NCBI GenBank assembly: GCA_020402945.1
Contig: JADBYQ010000005.1
Span: 1-64,000, forward strand
Reading direction: 5' to 3'
DNA length: 64,000 bases
From: Cytophagales bacterium
Lineage (GTDB): Bacteria > Bacteroidota > Bacteroidia > Cytophagales > Cyclobacteriaceae
Part shown: in pieces, positions 17,808 through 25,929 of the stretch
Position numbering within the stretch: position 1 is the stretch's first letter
How the letters are laid out: every line of letters starts with the position of its first letter
The notes under the pieces: generated by a model
Told to the model about the DNA's origin: nothing
What the model saw: the letters and a program-made list of their open reading frames with translations, nothing else
The model's database searches: none
Position numbers and translations under genes: made by a program

Positions 17808-20621
17808 TTACTTTTTCACGATCTTAACCTGCTGATTTGTACCTCCTTGTTCTGCATTGATCAGGTACGAACCGCTTGGAAACCCAGCTATACTTATCTC
17901 TACTAATTCCTTGCCCCGACTCTCTTTCTGGTAAAGTACTTTTCCGTTTAAGTCTGTTAGCTTTAGCTGTACTTCAACCGTTTTTGCAAACCCGCCCAAA
18001 GATACATATACTCGGTCTTGTGATGGATTGGGATATGCTGTCGTCTGATCATCGCCCGAGGCTATGTCTCCGGTAATAAGAACAGTTTGTTCATTTGACA
18101 GTTGGCTTGTACAGCCTTCAATGGTTACCCGCAGGGAATAAACGCCTTCCTGCGTAACCACAAGGGTAGTGTTAATTGCTCCGGAAATCGGATTTCCGTT
18201 GAAGAACCATTGATTTCCAGTACCTGCGCTGCTGGTAAGTGTGGGTGAACCAGTATTGGCACCACTAGCCGTAATTGTTGGCATTGCTGGCCGAATACAA
18301 AAACTGCGATCTACACTGGGTGCGGCATTGAAATTAGCATTGCCATTTTGCCTGGCGCGAATAGTTGCTATACCAGGCGCGGCAATCGATACAAGATTTC
18401 CTGATAGCGTTATTTTATTTTGGGTAAGTGACTCAAAACTTACAGGCAGGCTCGATGAAGCCGTGGCTGTTGGTACAAAAGCAGCATCCCCTACCGTTCG
18501 GTCTGATGGAGCTGAAAAGGCGATAGTCTGATCTTTGGGTAGAACGGTGAGCATCCGTTGTACACTAGCCGCAGGATTAAATTCGGAATTTCCCACCTGA
18601 TTTGCTGTGATAGTTGATGAACCTGCGCCTACAATCGTCAACGTGTTTCCTCTGATTGTTGCAACTGATGTATTGCTGCTTGTATAGCTTATAGGCAAAT
18701 TAGAATTAGGGGTAGCACTCAATATAAAAGCAGCGTCACCAAATATCTTATCCTCCAATTCTCCAAATGATATGGATTGATCTTTTCTTGAAAAATCTGC
18801 CAACGGACGAGACCAAATCCCGTTACCCGTCCCGGCAAACAAGTCGCTGCCCCGTATCAAAAGTGAACCAATAGCGGGATTATTGAGCCCTGAATTCATT
18901 TCCGACCAATTTGTGCCATTGTTGGTAGAGAGATAAACACCTTGCCCTGTACCAGCAAACAAGTTGCTGCCGCTAACTAGCAGCGATTTAACAACTGCAT
19001 TTGCCGGTAAACCCGAGTTTACAGCCGTCCAACTTGCGCCATTGTTGATAGATAAATAAACACCCGATGTATTCGTACCTGCAAACAAACTGGTGCCATT
19101 TCCCGCAATTGATAAAATGCTAGATTGTGGAGGTAACCCGTTGCTAATGGATGCCCAATTTGAACCATTGTTTGTAGACAAGAAAACACCGCCATCAGCA
19201 GACGTTCCCCCAAAAGTGCTTGCGTAAAGATTATTGCCAATAGCCTCAAGAGAGGCTATGCCATTTGTCCACGAACCATTGTATACCGTAGTCCAACTAG
19301 TGCCATTGTCGGCAGACAAAAAAATTTCTCCACCCCAAAGACCTGCGAAAAGGTTGCCCCCGCTCGCCAAAAGGGGAGCAACTCCGCGGTTAAAAATGGG
19401 TAAGCCAGCGTTGACAGCTGCCCAACTGATACCATTGTTGGCAGATAAGTAAACACCGTCCCCAGTTGCAGCAAATACATTGACGTCAATAGATGCCAGC
19501 GACCAAATCAGACTCTCGTTGGGCAAACCATTGGCAGCTTGCGACCAGCTCGCTCCGTTGTCGGTAGAAAGAAAAACACCGTTGCCAGCAGTCCCCACGA
19601 ACATATTGCTCCCGCTAATTGCGAAAGAAAAAACACTAGTAGCGGTTAAGTTTGTATTCACAGCCGTCCAACTTAAGCCATTATTGGTGGAAAGGAAAAT
19701 CCCACCCCCATCGGTGCCTGCGAACAGATTAGAATCTTTCACCGCGAGGCATTTTACCAACCGATTTACTGGTGTACCAGTACTGACACGTGTCCAATTT
19801 GCCCCATTGTTAGAAGAAACAAAAATTCCATTATAAGACCCTGCAAACAGATTAACACCGCTTGCTACTAGTGATTGTATCTCTTCGCTAGTCAAACCAT
19901 TGTTAACAGTTAAGCCATCATTTACAGCTACCCAACTCGTACCATTGTTAGTAGATAAGTAAACTCCTTGACTTGTACCCGCGAAAAGGTTGGTGCCAAT
20001 GACCTCAAAAGTTTCGATACGAGTGAATAAAGGTAAACTCGGGATACTTATAGACGTCCAACTCACGCCACCATCTGCAGACCTAAAGATACCGTCAGCA
20101 GAAGTTCCCGCAAAAAGACTGGAACCACTTGCTTTCAAAGATAGAACACGAGCATTTGCTGGCAACCCGGTGTTTGCTGCCTGCCAACTTGTACCGTTAT
20201 CAGCAGACACAAAAACTCCTTTACCTTCTAGGATTGCGAACAATTTACTCCCACTCACGGCAAGAGAATAAACCCATTTATCGGCCGGCAGACCTGTATT
20301 GACAGCGATCCAACTAGCACCATTATTGATCGAACGAAAAACTCCATTGCCAATAATTCCTGCGAACAGGCTGGTGCCACTGGCCACGAGAGTTTTAACA
20401 GACGGGTTTGGTGGCAAACCTGTACTACTGGTAGTCCAACTTGCACCATTGTTGGTTGAAAGGAATAAACCATTATTTGTCCCTGCGAACAAATTCGATC
20501 CACTTGGTAATAGTGCACTTATGCTCCCGCCATACATGCCATCATTTCTTTCCACCCATTGAGCATGAGCACTTATTACTAATACAGACAAAATAAAAAG
20601 CAAAAGTATCTTTTTCTTCAT
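17808..20621 (-). CDS. T9SS-secreted protein with 13 sortilin/BNR-like repeats
   Basis: I choose the ATG at 20621 because it opens a clean signal peptide (MKKKILLLFILSVLVISAHA); the frame extends 10 codons upstream. The 937-residue product has 13 tandem units of about 43 residues (about 30-610) with the pattern NNGxSWxAVNxGLP and LFAGTxxGVYLS, typical of sortilin/YCF48-like beta propellers. Two bacterial Ig-like modules follow (KDQSISFGEL.., KDQTIAFSAP..), then an Ig-like segment (QWFFNGNPISGA, EGVYSLRVTIEGC). The end is a type A T9SS sorting domain (AYPNPSQDRVYVSLGG .. GSYLINAEQGG .. VKIVKK). It is predicted to be secreted or surface-attached; the ligand is unknown. Confidence 0.92.
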   Translation of the reverse strand: MKKKILLLFILSVLVISAHAQWVERNDGMYGGSISALLPSGSNLFAGTNNGLFLSTNNGASWTTSSTGLPPNPSVKTLVASGTSLFAGIIGNGVFRSINNGASWIAVNTGLPADKWVYSLAVSGSKLFAILEGKGVFVSADNGTSWQAANTGLPANARVLSLKASGSSLFAGTSADGIFRSADGGVSWTSISIPSLPLFTRIETFEVIGTNLFAGTSQGVYLSTNNGTSWVAVNDGLTVNNGLTSEEIQSLVASGVNLFAGSYNGIFVSSNNGANWTRVSTGTPVNRLVKCLAVKDSNLFAGTDGGGIFLSTNNGLSWTAVNTNLTATSVFSFAISGSNMFVGTAGNGVFLSTDNGASWSQAANGLPNESLIWSLASIDVNVFAATGDGVYLSANNGISWAAVNAGLPIFNRGVAPLLASGGNLFAGLWGGEIFLSADNGTSWTTVYNGSWTNGIASLEAIGNNLYASTFGGTSADGGVFLSTNNGSNWASISNGLPPQSSILSIAGNGTSLFAGTNTSGVYLSINNGASWTAVNSGLPANAVVKSLLVSGSNLFAGTGQGVYLSTNNGTNWSEMNSGLNNPAIGSLLIRGSDLFAGTGNGIWSRPLADFSRKDQSISFGELEDKIFGDAAFILSATPNSNLPISYTSSNTSVATIRGNTLTIVGAGSSTITANQVGNSEFNPAASVQRMLTVLPKDQTIAFSAPSDRTVGDAAFVPTATASSSLPVSFESLTQNKITLSGNLVSIAAPGIATIRARQNGNANFNAAPSVDRSFCIRPAMPTITASGANTGSPTLTSSAGTGNQWFFNGNPISGAINTTLVVTQEGVYSLRVTIEGCTSQLSNEQTVLITGDIASGDDQTTAYPNPSQDRVYVSLGGFAKTVEVQLKLTDLNGKVLYQKESRGKELVEISIAGFPSGSYLINAEQGGTNQQVKIVKK
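18850..20530 (-). repeat. Coding tandem repeats of about 130 bases, 13 units
   Basis: Read from the minus strand, each unit encodes SGxNLFAGTxxGVFLSTNNG and SWTAVNTGLPxNxxV with variation. Units are diverged enough to be distinguishable, so the array is old rather than freshly amplified. Confidence 0.85.
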
Positions 20622-20657
20622 ATTCCGATTAATTGTCATTATTCCATTCATTAGATC

Positions 20658-21221
20658 TTATTTTTCAATTTTGTCAACCAACTCCTCATACCAACCTTCT
20701 CCATATTTCCGGATGAGCGGGTCTTTCAAAAATTTATAAAGTGGAACCTGCAACGATTTTCCATAAGAACATGCGGCCGAGCAAATGCTCCACTTATGAT
20801 AATTCACGGCTTCAAAACCTTTTTTGTTTTTGGTGATCCGTATCGGGTACAAATGGCAAGAGATGGGTTTTCTATACTCAATCTTCCCATCAAAGTATGC
20901 TTGCTCAATGCCGCACTTAAGAATTCCTAAGTCATTGTAGTGTGCATAAGCACATTCCTTCCCTCCTATCGTTGGGGTTGAATAGTCGCCATCTTCGTCT
21001 AATATGTAAGCACCTTGCTCTTCAATTGATTTTAGTCCTTCAGGAGTTAGGTACGGCTTTACCTTCTCTTGAATTTCTTTCATGATCGGCAACTCGTCCT
21101 CTTCTAAAGGTGCCCCTAAATCTCCCTCTACACAACAAGCTCCCTTGCATTTTTCCAGGTGACATACAAATTCCACATCACGGATGTCGTCCGAAACCAA
21201 AACCTCCCCAACTTTAATCAT
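20658..21221 (-). CDS. DUF3109 cysteine-rich protein
   Basis: 187 residues with at least ten conserved cysteines: [17 protein letters not shown] near the N-terminus, then [25 protein letters not shown] and [10 protein letters not shown]. The pattern matches DUF3109, related to the YkgJ-type zinc- or iron-chelating cluster families. Metal or Fe-S binding is likely; the reaction is unknown. It overlaps the DUF4442 gene upstream by 4 bases, so the two are co-translated. Confidence 0.88.
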   Translation of the reverse strand: MIKVGEVLVSDDIRDVEFVCHLEKCKGACCVEGDLGAPLEEDELPIMKEIQEKVKPYLTPEGLKSIEEQGAYILDEDGDYSTPTIGGKECAYAHYNDLGILKCGIEQAYFDGKIEYRKPISCHLYPIRITKNKKGFEAVNYHKWSICSAACSYGKSLQVPLYKFLKDPLIRKYGEGWYEELVDKIEK

Positions 21222-21760
21222 TTTTCACTTCGTTTAAATGTCAGCTTCGCACGTTGCGAGTCGCCTTTCTTGGTTTGATAAAACTGTTTGTCGGCAATGT
21301 AACACTCTCGAACTATTTCAGCATGCACTACATTGTCTTTATCCACCCACTGAATCAAAAAGTTCTTGGTCAACTCCCCTGCTGTCAATACAGTTTGTCT
21401 TATTTCTGCAAAATCGCCTTCAGTGATCAGGTATCTTGCGTAGAGTGTCGATCTGCCGGGCTTCTTAAATCGAATATTTGCCGATTTGTCCCAAACCACG
21501 TAGTTGGGTCCTAACGCGCGAAACAGCATGAGCATATAGAAAGGATCAGCTGCCGCAAATAAGCTACCTCCAAACAGCGTCCCGACATAGTTATAGGTCC
21601 AAATGGACAAGCGCAATCGCACATGTAGCTCAGACGAATCAGAGGACCAAAAAAGTATCTTTCCGCCTGTTCCAAAATACATTGGATACCAATTCATTAA
21701 AGTCCGAAACTTCCAGCTTGAGAAAGACTCTTTCTTTGTAGTCGGGAAAAATGGGTTCAT
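21218..21760 (-). CDS. DUF4442 hotdog-fold thioesterase-like protein
   Basis: 180 residues from the ATG at 21760 (an upstream in-frame TTG at 21778 is less likely). Family marks are [39 protein letters not shown] and the hotdog helix with HVRLRLS. DUF4442 proteins resemble acyl-CoA thioesterases; the substrate is unknown. It is divergent from the toxin-antitoxin operon across a 79-base gap and overlaps DUF3109 downstream. Confidence 0.85.
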   Translation of the reverse strand: MNPFFPTTKKESFSSWKFRTLMNWYPMYFGTGGKILFWSSDSSELHVRLRLSIWTYNYVGTLFGGSLFAAADPFYMLMLFRALGPNYVVWDKSANIRFKKPGRSTLYARYLITEGDFAEIRQTVLTAGELTKNFLIQWVDKDNVVHAEIVRECYIADKQFYQTKKGDSQRAKLTFKRSEK

Positions 21761-21827
21761 CTGGTTTTCGTTGGACAAAAATGCACAAACTGAGGATAAT
21801 TCAAATTATAAAAGCAGTCGATTTTAT

Positions 21828-21835
21828 TATCTTTG
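21828..21835 (+). promoter_or_regulatory. Bacteroidota -7 promoter element for the TA-helicase operon
   Basis: TATCTTTG matches TAnnTTTG and ends 4 bases before the antitoxin ATG at 21840. If used, transcription would start at or within a few bases of the ATG, giving a leaderless or nearly leaderless mRNA. Confidence 0.55.
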
Positions 21836-21839
21836 CTAC

Positions 21840-22046
21840 ATGAAGAACGTGACACTTGCCATACCAGAAAATAAATTCAAGACTTTCATCAACTTTGTAA
21901 AGACGTTGGATTATGTAAAAGTAGTGGACACCGATAAATCTGTTGTAAAGGAACTTGAAAGTAGCTTGAAGCAGGTCAAATTAATGCAAAGCGGAAAACT
22001 TCCCAAGAAATCCGTTAAACAGTTTTTAGATGAAGTTTCAAGTTAA
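21840..22046 (+). CDS. Antitoxin of a RelE-type pair
   Basis: 68 residues (MKNVTLAIPENKFKTFINF .. SGKLPKKSVKQFLDEVSS). The frame is open upstream to 21603, but that part lies antisense to DUF4442, and the ATG at 21840 directly follows a promoter. The C-terminal helix with a Lys-rich linker before FLDEV resembles antitoxins that wrap RelE/ParE toxins. It overlaps the toxin gene by 17 bases. Antitoxin identity rests on context and size. Confidence 0.8.
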   Translation: MKNVTLAIPENKFKTFINFVKTLDYVKVVDTDKSVVKELESSLKQVKLMQSGKLPKKSVKQFLDEVSS

Positions 22047-22362
22047 CCTCACGCCTGATTTTGAAGTCCAGTTTAAAAGGCTGGCAAAAAAGTATTGCTC
22101 ACTACCAAAAGATCTTTCTCAGCTCGTTGATTCACTCACCCAAAATCCGGATCAAGGATTAGCACTAGGTCACAACGTTTACAAAATCCGATTAGCGATC
22201 ACCTCCAAGGGAAAAGGTAAATCAGGTGGAGCAAGGGTCATTACCTTTGTTATCAAGCACGAAAGTGAGTTATATCTCGTTGCAATTTTTGATAAAGGAG
22301 AGGTAGATAGTTTATCAAAATCTCAAATAACTGATTTATTAAAATGTTCCGGTTTGGAATAA
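22030..22362 (+). CDS. RelE/ParE-family toxin
   Basis: 110 residues: FKRLAKKYCSLPKDLSQLVDSL, GHNVYKIRLAITSKGKGKSGGARVI and ELYLVAIFDKGEVDSLSKSQI follow the RelE fold (two helices, then a beta sheet with the conserved Arg/Lys face). Members cleave mRNA on the ribosome or inhibit gyrase; by sequence this is closer to the HigB/RelE 'SGGARV' group, predicted mRNases. It ends 1 base before the pcrA ATG, so the toxin pair and the helicase share a transcript. Confidence 0.88.
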   Translation: MKFQVNLTPDFEVQFKRLAKKYCSLPKDLSQLVDSLTQNPDQGLALGHNVYKIRLAITSKGKGKSGGARVITFVIKHESELYLVAIFDKGEVDSLSKSQITDLLKCSGLE

Positions 22363-22363
22363 A

Positions 22364-24616
22364 ATGGACTACCTTAATACACTGAACGAACCTCAACTCG
22401 AGGCCGTGCTCAATACCGATGGTCCTTGCATGCTGATTGCCGGTGCAGGGTCTGGCAAAACCCGCGTGCTCACCTATCGCATAGCCAACCTCATGCAGAG
22501 CCATCAGGTCGATCCCTTCAACATCATGGCACTGACCTTCACCAACAAGGCTGCCAAGGAAATGCGTGATCGTATTGAAGTGGTCGTTGGTGCAGATGCA
22601 CGAAACCTATGGATGGGTACGTTCCACTCTGTATTTGCCCGAATTTTACGTGCCGAGGCGCACCACTTAGGATATCCCAATGATTTCACCATCTACGACA
22701 CAGACGACTCTAAATCATTGCTAAGATCGATCGTGAAGGAGATGGGTCTAGACGAAACACAGTACAAAGTCAACACCGTTTACAACCGCATCTCATCGGC
22801 AAAAAATAAACTCATCTCTTGGCAGGAATACCTGGCTCACCCGATTATTATGGCTGATGACGCTTCAAGTATGCGCCCTGAGATCGGAAACATTTACAAA
22901 GCCTATGCCCTGAGGTGCTTTAAATCGGGCGCCATGGACTTTGATGACTTATTGTTTAATACCGACAAATTATTCAAAGAACGTCTGGATGTGCTGAACA
23001 AATACCAACAGCGATTTCATTATGTACTGGTCGATGAGTTTCAGGACACGAATTTGTGCCAGTACTTCATTGTGAGAAAACTAGCAGCAGTTCGGCAAAA
23101 TGTTTGCGTGGTAGGTGACGATGCGCAGAGTATATATGGCTTTAGAGGTGCAGACATCAGCAACATTCTAAATTTTGAGAAAGACTACCCTGATCTGCGT
23201 ATTATCAAATTGGAACAGAACTACCGTTCCACCAAGACAATTGTTGAAGCTGCCAATTCGGTGATCTCCAAAAATAAAGCGCAGCTTCCCAAAAATGTTT
23301 GGACAGCTAATGACGATGGCAGTTTGGTGGAGTTGATCAAATCGGTGTCAGACAATGAGGAAGGCAGGCTCGTTGCCTCTTCTATTTTTGAAGAAAAAAT
23401 GCAACACCAATGGAAGTTTAGCGACTTCGTGATTCTCTACCGAACCAATAGTCAGTCGCGGGCCATTGAAGAAGCACTTAGGAGGATGAACATCAAATAC
23501 AAAGTGGTGGGCGGGCTTTCCTTCTATCAGCGCAAAGAAATAAAAGATCTACTGGCTTATTTGCGTTTTTCATTGAATCAGCAAGATGAAGCTTCCTTTC
23601 GAAGAATTATCAATTTACCGAAGCGCGGTATCGGTGATACAACCATTGATAAAATCATTGTAGCTGCCAACGATCATGCGATTTCTATTTGGGAAGTGGT
23701 ACAAAATGCAAGCTCCTTTTTGGGCGGGCGAGCCGCGAATCCCATCGATGACTTTGTCACCAAAATAAAACGTTTCGCCATTGAAATCCAGAACAAAGAC
23801 GCCTATGAAGCAGCAGCAGAAATTGCAAAAGCTTCCGGTCTTTTAAAAGAACTTTATGAAGATAAAACAGTCGAGGGATTAAGTCGATACGAAAACGTTC
23901 AGGAACTGTTGAATGCCATTAAAGAATATGTGGACGATCCTGAAAAAGAAGATAAAAGTCTAGGGGCATTTCTTCAGGAAGTTTCGCTTGTGACCGGCCA
24001 GGATGAGAATAAAGATAACGACCCCGATAAAGTCACGTTGATGACGATTCACATGGCCAAGGGATTGGAGTTTAAGAACGTTTATATTGTTGGCTTGGAG
24101 GAGGATCTGTTCCCTTCGCAGATGATGTTGAGTAGCCGAGCGGAATTAGAAGAAGAACGAAGACTATTTTATGTTGCCATCACACGGGCTCAACAAAAGC
24201 TGTTTCTATCATACGCGCTCACGCGCTATCGTTTCGGACGTTTAAAAAATTGTGAGCCAAGTCGTTTTCTTGACGATATCGATAAGCGATTTATAAAAAT
24301 AAGCACCCGTTTTGGAGGTGTCGATTCCGCTCCAAATCCCAACTACGCAAAGAGTCTTGTATCCGGCATTAAAAAGACGATCAGCACTCAACCCGTTCAG
24401 CGCGTGGCGGCCTATAAACCATCCGCTGATTTTATGCCAAGCGATACCAAAGGCCTTTTGGAAGGAATGAAAGTAGAACACCCGAAATTTGGTTTTGGCA
24501 CAGTGGTAAAACTAGAGGAAGTAGGGGCTGAACGAAAGGCCAAGATCAACTTTACTGATTTTGGTGAGAAAACATTATTACTTAGCTTTGCCAAGCTGAA
24601 GATACACGAAAATTGA
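22364..24616 (+). CDS. pcrA: UvrD/PcrA-type DNA helicase
   Basis: A 3'-5' superfamily 1A helicase for repair and replication restart. The 750 residues hold all motifs: Q motif LNEPQLEAV, Walker A GAGSGKTRVLTYRI, VDEFQDTN, GDDAQSIYGFRGAD, EQNYRSTKTIVEAAN, TIHMAKGLEFKNVY and EERRLFYVAITRA. The C-terminal Tudor-like module (GMKVEHPKFGFGTVVKLE, about 695-750), which in PcrA contacts RNA polymerase, is present. It is flanked on both sides by toxin-antitoxin genes and overlaps the following antitoxin ATG by 1 base. Confidence 0.96.
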   Translation: MDYLNTLNEPQLEAVLNTDGPCMLIAGAGSGKTRVLTYRIANLMQSHQVDPFNIMALTFTNKAAKEMRDRIEVVVGADARNLWMGTFHSVFARILRAEAHHLGYPNDFTIYDTDDSKSLLRSIVKEMGLDETQYKVNTVYNRISSAKNKLISWQEYLAHPIIMADDASSMRPEIGNIYKAYALRCFKSGAMDFDDLLFNTDKLFKERLDVLNKYQQRFHYVLVDEFQDTNLCQYFIVRKLAAVRQNVCVVGDDAQSIYGFRGADISNILNFEKDYPDLRIIKLEQNYRSTKTIVEAANSVISKNKAQLPKNVWTANDDGSLVELIKSVSDNEEGRLVASSIFEEKMQHQWKFSDFVILYRTNSQSRAIEEALRRMNIKYKVVGGLSFYQRKEIKDLLAYLRFSLNQQDEASFRRIINLPKRGIGDTTIDKIIVAANDHAISIWEVVQNASSFLGGRAANPIDDFVTKIKRFAIEIQNKDAYEAAAEIAKASGLLKELYEDKTVEGLSRYENVQELLNAIKEYVDDPEKEDKSLGAFLQEVSLVTGQDENKDNDPDKVTLMTIHMAKGLEFKNVYIVGLEEDLFPSQMMLSSRAELEEERRLFYVAITRAQQKLFLSYALTRYRFGRLKNCEPSRFLDDIDKRFIKISTRFGGVDSAPNPNYAKSLVSGIKKTISTQPVQRVAAYKPSADFMPSDTKGLLEGMKVEHPKFGFGTVVKLEEVGAERKAKINFTDFGEKTLLLSFAKLKIHEN

Positions 24617-24825
24617 TGAGTGCCAAGCAGATCATAGAAGAGATTGATAAGCTTCCTAAAAGTGAAAAGGAAGAAGTTTATTCTTATTTCGAAGAGCAAT
24701 TGAGTTTATCGAAAAAGAAAAAAGCCGTTGAAATCATATCACGATTAAGAGGAAGGGGCAAGAATATACTCCATCTAGAGCCACAAGAATACATCAATGC
24801 AATTCGAGCAGATGATAGGATTTGA
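24616..24825 (+). CDS. Antitoxin of a PIN-type pair
   Basis: 69 residues: KQIIEEIDKLPKSEKEEVYSYF, then LSKKKKAVEIISRLRGRGKNI and EYINAIRADDRI. The N-terminal IDKLPxxEK helix is common in small antitoxins encoded next to PIN toxins. The ATG at 24616 overlaps the pcrA stop codon (TGATG). It overlaps the PIN gene by 14 bases. Confidence 0.8.
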   Translation: MSAKQIIEEIDKLPKSEKEEVYSYFEEQLSLSKKKKAVEIISRLRGRGKNILHLEPQEYINAIRADDRI

Positions 24826-25234
24826 TTCTGTTTTCGTTGACTCTGTTGCTTTTATTTATCTGATTGAGAACCACCCTACCTATTACGGTAAGGTGGAGGA
24901 TTTCAATAGTCAAGAAGTGCAAAAAGAGAACCCATTGGTTACAAGTGTCATAACCGTTTCTGAATTTTGTGTTAAGCCTTTCCAGGAGAATGATAATACT
25001 GTGTTGCTTGACTTCAAAAATACTTTGGAAGAATTAAATGTAAAGGTTGTAGACATTAGTTGGAAGATTGCCGAAGATTCATCCAAGCTAAGAGCAAAGT
25101 ATAAATTTCTAAAAACAGCCGATGCCCTACAAATTGCAAGTGCAATTTCATTGAATTGCAAGAGGTTTTTCACCAATGATGTTCAACTTCAAAATATTAG
25201 CGAAATCAAAATAGTTTTAACTCAGGATTTATGA
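24812..25234 (+). CDS. PIN-domain toxin (VapC-like)
   Basis: 140 residues from the ATG at 24812 (24797 is an alternative, five codons longer). The PIN acidic residues are visible: Asp in VFVDSVAFIYLIE, Glu in TSVITVSEFCVKP, Asp in KTADALQIASAI and the late FFTND. Predicted Mg-dependent endoribonuclease. It overlaps the next gene (DUF4290) by 4 bases, ATGA, so a toxin gene is translationally coupled to what is probably a core gene. Confidence 0.88.
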   Translation: MIGFDSVFVDSVAFIYLIENHPTYYGKVEDFNSQEVQKENPLVTSVITVSEFCVKPFQENDNTVLLDFKNTLEELNVKVVDISWKIAEDSSKLRAKYKFLKTADALQIASAISLNCKRFFTNDVQLQNISEIKIVLTQDL

Positions 25235-25929
25235 TCGGAGAGTATAACACCCAACGTGAAGGCATCATCCTAAAGGAATATGGCCGCAATGTTCAAAAGC
25301 TAGTCAACTACATTCGAACAATCCCCGACAAGGAAAAGAGAACCAAGATGGCTACCACACTGATCGAGTTGATCAAGCAACTTGCGCCAGTTGTCAAGGA
25401 GCCCCATGAGAATCCACAACGGATGTGGGACGATCTTTATATCATTGCTGATTTTAACTTAGATATCGACAATCCTTTCACGACTCCTGATCGCACCATT
25501 CTTTTTAAGAAGCCTCGTAAGATGGAGTACCCACAAAGCGAGGTGCGTTTTAAACATTATGGCAAGAATGTCGAGCGACTTATAAAGGAAGCCATAAAGA
25601 AAGAAGATCCACAAGAGCGTGAAGAAGCTTCTATCTATCTTGGCAAACTGATGAAAACGTTCCACAGCAATTGGAATAAGGAAACGTTGGACGATTCTGT
25701 AATTGTAAAAGATCTCAAAAATCTATCCCAAGGAAAACTGGTTCTCGATCTTGAAAAAGTACGCGAAGAGAATTTGTTTGAAAAGCTTTATCGCGAACGC
25801 AAAAATCCAAGACCTAATGATAATAGAGATAACAGAGAAGGCGGACGTGACAACAGCAATCGCAATCGCAATCCACGCTTTAACAAGAATAGAAGAGGCA
25901 ACAACCCCCACCGCAGAAGAGATCAATGA
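25231..25929 (+). CDS. DUF4290 protein with basic Arg/Asn-rich tail
   Basis: 232 residues. The N-terminal DUF4290 domain (about 1-185) starts EYNTQREGIILKEYGRNVQ and is followed by a low-complexity tail rich in Asn, Arg and Gly (residues about 190-232, RDNSNRNRNPRFNKNRRG) that could bind nucleic acid. The family is Bacteroidota-specific and usually precedes murA; function unknown. It overlaps murA by 4 bases. Confidence 0.88.
   Translation: MIGEYNTQREGIILKEYGRNVQKLVNYIRTIPDKEKRTKMATTLIELIKQLAPVVKEPHENPQRMWDDLYIIADFNLDIDNPFTTPDRTILFKKPRKMEYPQSEVRFKHYGKNVERLIKEAIKKEDPQEREEASIYLGKLMKTFHSNWNKETLDDSVIVKDLKNLSQGKLVLDLEKVREENLFEKLYRERKNPRPNDNRDNREGGRDNSNRNRNPRFNKNRRGNNPHRRRDQ

Noticed and set aside
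19234-20562. Plus-strand frames of 70-118 codons opposite the propeller protein
   Set aside because: Antisense to the 13 coding repeats; their open state follows from the repeat composition.
21603-21839. Upstream extension of the RelE antitoxin frame
   Set aside because: It is antisense to the DUF4442 gene and lies upstream of a good promoter; the family-sized protein starts at 21840.
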